A DNA stretch of 64,000 nt from Strongylocentrotus purpuratus (Eukaryota > Echinodermata > Echinoidea > Camarodonta > Strongylocentrotidae): contig NW_022145604.1 in NCBI RefSeq assembly GCF_000002235.5, positions 5,739,077-5,803,076 on the forward strand, given 5' to 3'. Positions 59,348-64,000 of the stretch are shown one piece after another. The translations under genes and the position numbers were made by a program. Numbering within the stretch: position 1 is the stretch's first letter; each line of letters begins with the position of its first letter. Under the pieces are notes generated by a model, which was given only the letters and a program-made list of their open reading frames with translations, was not told where the DNA came from and made no database searches.

Positions 59348-60822
59348 TCAGCCGAAGCCCTCTCCAAGGTTCTTCTTCCAGGCCTGGAACTGCGCCTGTC
59401 TAACGAGACTATGTTCAGCGCTAGATTCCTTCACCAGGATGTAATGGAAACCTTGTAGGTTCCACTCTGTCATGGTGGCTGTCATTAGGTCAAACTCTAG
59501 ATCAGCCTTCCTCAGAGAAGCCAGATGTTCCTCGTTCTTCTTTGCGTTGTCCTTACAAGAGAAAGAGAAGTAAATCATACTAATTTTTAGTCCGATCAAA
59601 AGTACCGAAATTTTCCTAGACAGTCATGTAATACTGTATTTTACTGGTCGAACTTACATATTACCTGACTACTATCAATGCTCTCGACATCTGTACTTCT
59701 CCCAGAGTCTTTTTGGTATAATTTTCCTTCTTGGACTCTCTGTGTGCATTTATACCTCGCATTTCCCAGGTGCATGCTGGCCAGAATTTTTGCCAGTTTT
59801 ATTTAATGTTTTTAAAAAATGAACTGTAATAGAAGAAGAAAATCATAACTTTTTTCCCCCACTTACTTTCATCGCAAGAACTTTGTTGGCCACCCATACG
59901 TCATCAGCCTCTTTGATGACGTCACGTTCGCCCCACCCATCTGCAGCCATAAGTGACGTCACTTTGCTCAGAGTCTTGAGTTGTCGCTTCTCTTCCTCGT
60001 TATCACTGAAGTCGATCTCAAAAGCCACGCCTTCCTTGGTGTGACGTGTGCAACTCATGCTTGTGATTGGTCGGCTAGGTAGAGACATCTCTGGTGAAAC
60101 GTCACTCTTTGCAGAGGCAACTGGATAGTGGTTGGTTGTAATCTCAAAAGCCACACCCCCTCGACTGACTTTGATGTCTGCTACCTCTGTGAGTGAGTCA
60201 AAGTTATTTGAAACCTCGAAAGCCACACCCCCGGGACGTGTCTTAAACTCAGTGATATGAGATTCTGCCTCTGTTATCTCGTATGTAGGATGATCTGCAC
60301 AGAGTAATTATGATGGAGAAATTATAAAACAATAATTACGTCTGGAACTATACTTTGTAAAGTCGTGTAATTATAATTTGCATAAAGTTATGGTGGTTGG
60401 GCAACTGTTCTCATTTTTGCATCCGTGTCTACAAAGATATGCAAAAAACTCCTTCCAACCCTCCATTGTATTTCTCGTCTCTCTATCCCCTTATCTTTTT
60501 CTAAAAATCAATCATAGTCAAAATAATAATAATCATCATCATAATCTTCATCATCATCATAATCTATCGTCATCATTATTTCCGTTGTCATCATAATCCT
60601 CCTCATCTTCCTCCTCCTCCTTCTCATACCTTCATCATAATAAGTAAATGTATTTCCAGTTTTGGGTGGAATATAAACACCTACCGATGACGAGGATGTC
60701 ATAGCTCTCCTTGACTTTGCCTGGTGGGTACGACATCGGCAGTTGCTTTTGCTTGACGTCATCATCGTCAGAATAGGACTCGCCTTCATCAAAATAAAGA
60801 GCAGTACCGGCCAGGAAACGTT
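59348..60822 (-). CDS. GVAFE-family exon cassette C (exons 3-4-5 only)
   Basis: Exon 3C is 60822-60685 (138 nt), exon 4C 60294-59867 (428 nt) and exon 5C 59551-59348 (204 nt with stop). Sizes, phases and splice sites match the plus-strand gene; the three GVAFE motifs and the KQLKTL-type helix are kept. There is no exon 1 or 2 between it and cassette B, so it cannot stand alone as the known gene does. It may serve as an alternative 3' end, spliced from exon 2 of the same gene, or be a partial duplicate without promoter. All three exons are open, which argues for retained or recent function. Exon 3C has SYSDDDD in place of SESDSDDDD. Confidence 0.6.
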
Positions 60823-61095
60823 CTTTGAAAAGTCTCTTTCACCATGATGTAATGGAATCTTTGTAGTTTCTCATCTGGTTTGGTAGCTAACTGGCCATCA
60901 TCAGACCCACCTCTAACTTGAAGCGTTCCTACGTCCTACTACTTTATAAGGAACGCCTTACTCAGCCGAAGCCCTCTTTGAGGTTCTTCTTCCAGGCCTG
61001 GAACTGCGCCTGTCTAACGAGACTATGTTCTGCGCTAGACTCCTTTACCAGGATGTACTGGTTTGGTGGTTAACTGGCTGTCATCAGGCATACCT

Positions 61096-62745
61096 CTAGC
61101 TTGGAGCGTTCCTCCGTCCTACTACTTTATAAGGAACGTCTTGCTCAGCCGAAGCCCTCTCTGAGGTTCTTCTTCCAGGCCTGGAACTGAAACCTTGTAG
61201 GTTCCACTCTGTCATGGTGGCTGTCATTAGGTCGAATTCTAGATCAGCCTTCCTCAGAGAAGCCAGGTGTTCCTCGTTGTCCTTTGCATTGTCCTTAAAA
61301 GAGAAAGAGAAGCCAATAAAATTCATTTTTAGTCCGATCAATACCGCAATTTTACTGGGTAAAATTACATATTACCTGATTACTATCAAAGTTCTCGTCG
61401 TCTGGACTTCTCCCAATTAGAATATTTAACAAGTAAACATTGAAAAGTAAACATTTACAGTCTTTTTAATATAATTATCCTTCTTGGACTGTCTTTGCAT
61501 TATACCTCGCATTTCCCAGGTGCATGCTGGCCAGAACTTTGCCAGTGCTATTTAATGCTTTGTAAATGAATGAACTTTTTATGAAGGAACTAGAAAAGAA
61601 GAAAATCATAACTTTTTCCCCCCACTTACTTTCATCGCAAGAACTTTGTTGGCCACCCATACGTCATCAGCCTCTTTGATGACGTCACGTTCGCTCCACC
61701 CTTCAGCCATGAGTGACGTCACTTTGCTCAGAGTCTTGAGTTGTCGCTTCTCTTCCTCGTTATCACTGAAGTCGATCTCAAAAGCCACGCCTTCCTTGGC
61801 GTGACGTGTGCAACTCATGCTTGTGATTGGTGGACTCGGTAGAGACATCTCTGGTGGAACGTCACTCTTTGCAGAGGCAGCTGGATAGTCGTTAGTAGTA
61901 ATCTCGAAAGCCACGCCCCCTCGGCTGACTTTGATGTCTGCTACCTCTGCGATTTGTTCAAAGTTATTTGCAACTTCAAAAGCCACACCTCCAGGGCGTG
62001 TCTTAATCTGGGTGATGTGAGATTCTGCCTCCGTTATCTCGTCTGTAGGATGATCTGCACAGAGTAATAATGATGGAGAAATTATAAAACAATAATAACG
62101 TTTTGACCTATATACTTTGTAAAGTCATGTAATCATAATTTATAGTGGGTCAACTGTTTTCATATTTGCACTCGGGTTTCCACTGTATTTTTTATTTTTA
62201 TTCAAAAATCAATCATGGTCAAAAAAATCATCAGCATCATTATCGTCATCATCATGATCATATTAATGGTCATCAGTATCTCCGTTGTCATCATAATCCT
62301 CCTCCTTCTCATACCTTCATCATAGTAAGTAAATAAATTTCCTGTTTTTAGTGGAATATAAACACCTACCGATGACGAGGATGTCAAAACTCTTCTTGAC
62401 TTTGCCCGGTGGGTAGGACATCGACGGTTGCTGTTGCTTGACGTCATCATCGTCAGAATCGGACTCGCCGTCATCAGAATAAAGAGCAGTACCGGCCAGG
62501 AAACGTTCTTTGAAAAGCAGATACAAATTTGTAAACAAATATTAAGAGAACGAGAGGGAGAGGGAGGGAGAGAGAAAGAACAGATGGAAATTACTCAATT
62601 ATAAACCATAGTGTTGAGTCATTGTCTCATCAATTTACTTTCGAGTTCAAATCCCTAATAATTATGTCAGTCAATTACAATTACTATTCAGCAATTTACA
62701 CTACGTATCACTCTCTCTCTTTCTTTCTCTCTCTCTCTCTCTCTT

Positions 62746-62787
<42 letters not shown>

Positions 62788-62805
62788 CCTCCCTCTCTCT
62801 CTCTT

Positions 62806-62856
<51 letters not shown>

Positions 62857-63540
62857 GTAATAAACTTCATCTTTTTGTTCTATAGAAGTATGGGGAGGTT
62901 ATGAATAGTAGGGGCCCTTTTCTTTTGCCATTAATGTGCTTGTTTGTGCAGAAATGTATATCATAACCAATTTTTATTTCAGTACTTCATATTTGCGTTC
63001 ACATGCAATCTTCCATTAATTTTTTAATATGTATCTTGATGTAGATGAGAAATTATTTGATTAATTTTTTCTTTTTTTTCTTTTTTTATTGATATCATCA
63101 AAAAGAGGACATATATAATATGAAGCTCTCCAACAGGCCGCAAATTATTAAACCGTTTGAATGAATGAATTAATGGATTAATCAATATATTAATTAATCA
63201 ATTAATAAATGAATAAATAGAGAAAAAGATAAAAAGAAAAAGATATACATACAGGTAAATAAATGAAAGAATTGATAGAAAGACAGATAAATGGATAAAT
63301 AAACCAAAAAAAAAAAAAAAAATGAATGAGGAAATAATGAATCAAATGATTTAACAATGAATCAAATGATTCAACAATGAATAAATCAAACAATATAATT
63401 ATGAAAACATAGGCCTATTCATTTCTTGTGAACTTACCAAAAGCCAAGAATTCGTGTGCGTTGATTGTGTTATCTCTTGGGTAAGATGTGGAAGGCTGGT
63501 CAATGTCGTTAGCAAGATCAAGATCATTGATGGGTACCAC
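61096..63540 (-). CDS. GVAFE-family paralogue, cassette B (exons 2-5; exon 1 beyond the window)
   Basis: Exon 2B 63540-63438 (103 nt), 3B 62507-62370 (138 nt), 4B 62054-61630 (425 nt), 5B 61293-61096. The first three keep phase and splice sites of the plus-strand gene, and the protein is highly similar (VVPIND, ERFLAGT, SDDDDVK, PGGVAFEV, RGGVAFEI, KEGVAFEI). Exon 4B lacks one residue (MAEGW versus MATDGW) and differs in length near its start. In exon 5B, about 56 nt are missing after QGF compared with the other copies, so the last 32 residues are read in another frame (SSRPGRRTSERASAEQ). The missing segment is found again at about 61050-60965, so this 3' end is a patchwork of partial duplications. 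The myristoylation exon should lie past 64000. Confidence 0.65.
62710..62853. repeat. (CT)n microsatellite in intron 2 of cassette B
   Basis: CT tract with TTTC and CCC interruptions. The plus-strand paralogue has GA tracts in the corresponding intron (30493-30564), i.e. the same strand relation to the gene. Confidence 0.9.
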
Positions 63541-64000
63541 CTATCAGCAATGTTTGATAAAGTGGCATAACCAAAATATTTCTTTAAAAAATGTTCAGAT
63601 ACAAAATTATATAATGATTATAACCCTAGTTATATGCAGATAACAGCTATTCCCATGCTTTGAATGAATTTTGTTTCATAACTCAAGATGAAAGATGAGC
63701 TACAGTAGTTGAATTGGAACCTTTCTTGAATTCAGGCTTTCAGATGTAAGCTTTCTCGCAATCTCATGTCACATTCTCAAGAAACATAAGTCGGGGAAAA
63801 TCATTTTTTTCATTTTTTATATAGTAAAATGAGTAAAAGAAAGAGGTTTGTTGATATCTTTATCAAACTTTAACACGATCGAAACTACTTCCGAAAAAAA
63901 AAAACAACTCAAGGGCAATTTCAATATCCTTAGTATAGTAATGTCCCATAGAAATCATGTTCGATTACATAAAATTTCATTGTAATGTTCGTACTTTTAA

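Overview
The window looks like nuclear DNA of a marine invertebrate deuterostome, most likely an echinoderm. This is inference, based on intron-rich genes with animal orthologues, many short dispersed elements resembling those of echinoderm genomes, long homopolymer C/G runs, and a cysteine-rich secreted peptide resembling known starfish antimicrobial peptides. No species assignment is possible from the sequence alone. Genes were read by eye from splice sites and frame continuity.

Layout. (1) 2.1-11.4 kb, plus strand: a complete seven-exon orthologue of the transcriptional kinase CDK12/CDK13 (1257 aa). Its introns carry three copies of one TTAA-flanked element and several other short elements. 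(2) 11.4-23.8 kb: no recognisable gene. (3) 23.8-26.6 kb, minus strand: a three-exon orthologue of MPLKIP/TTDN1 (187 aa). (4) 29.1-32.3 kb, plus strand: a five-exon gene for an unfamiliar, probably myristoylated 331-aa protein with three GVAFE motifs and a stathmin-like flavour. (5) 33.3-39.2 kb: repeat-rich, dominated by a 2.8-kb non-coding DNA transposon with internal tandem arrays in inverted orientation. (6) 39.3-40.5 kb, minus strand: a single-exon alpha-1,3-fucosyltransferase (GT10). (7) 40.7-51.5 kb: a field of palindromic MITEs and microsatellites, with a two-exon gene at 45.5-46.8 kb (minus) for an 88-aa precursor of a cationic four-cysteine peptide. (8) 52.4-55.4 kb, minus strand: a three-exon GPI-anchored Ly6/uPAR (three-finger) protein. 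(9) 58.4-63.5 kb, minus strand: a paralogue of the gene in (4), with exons 3-4-5 duplicated in tandem, patchwork relics of exon 5, and a further possible terminal exon. Its exon 1 lies beyond the right edge.

The genes do not form a pathway. CDK12 and MPLKIP are both nuclear factors of general importance and are convergent. MPLKIP and the GVAFE gene are divergent across about 2.4 kb. The fucosyltransferase, the cysteine-rich peptide and the Ly6 protein are all secretory-pathway products in the repeat-rich right half. The two findings most worth following are the split-exon antimicrobial-peptide candidate and the inverted and tandemly amplified GVAFE gene.
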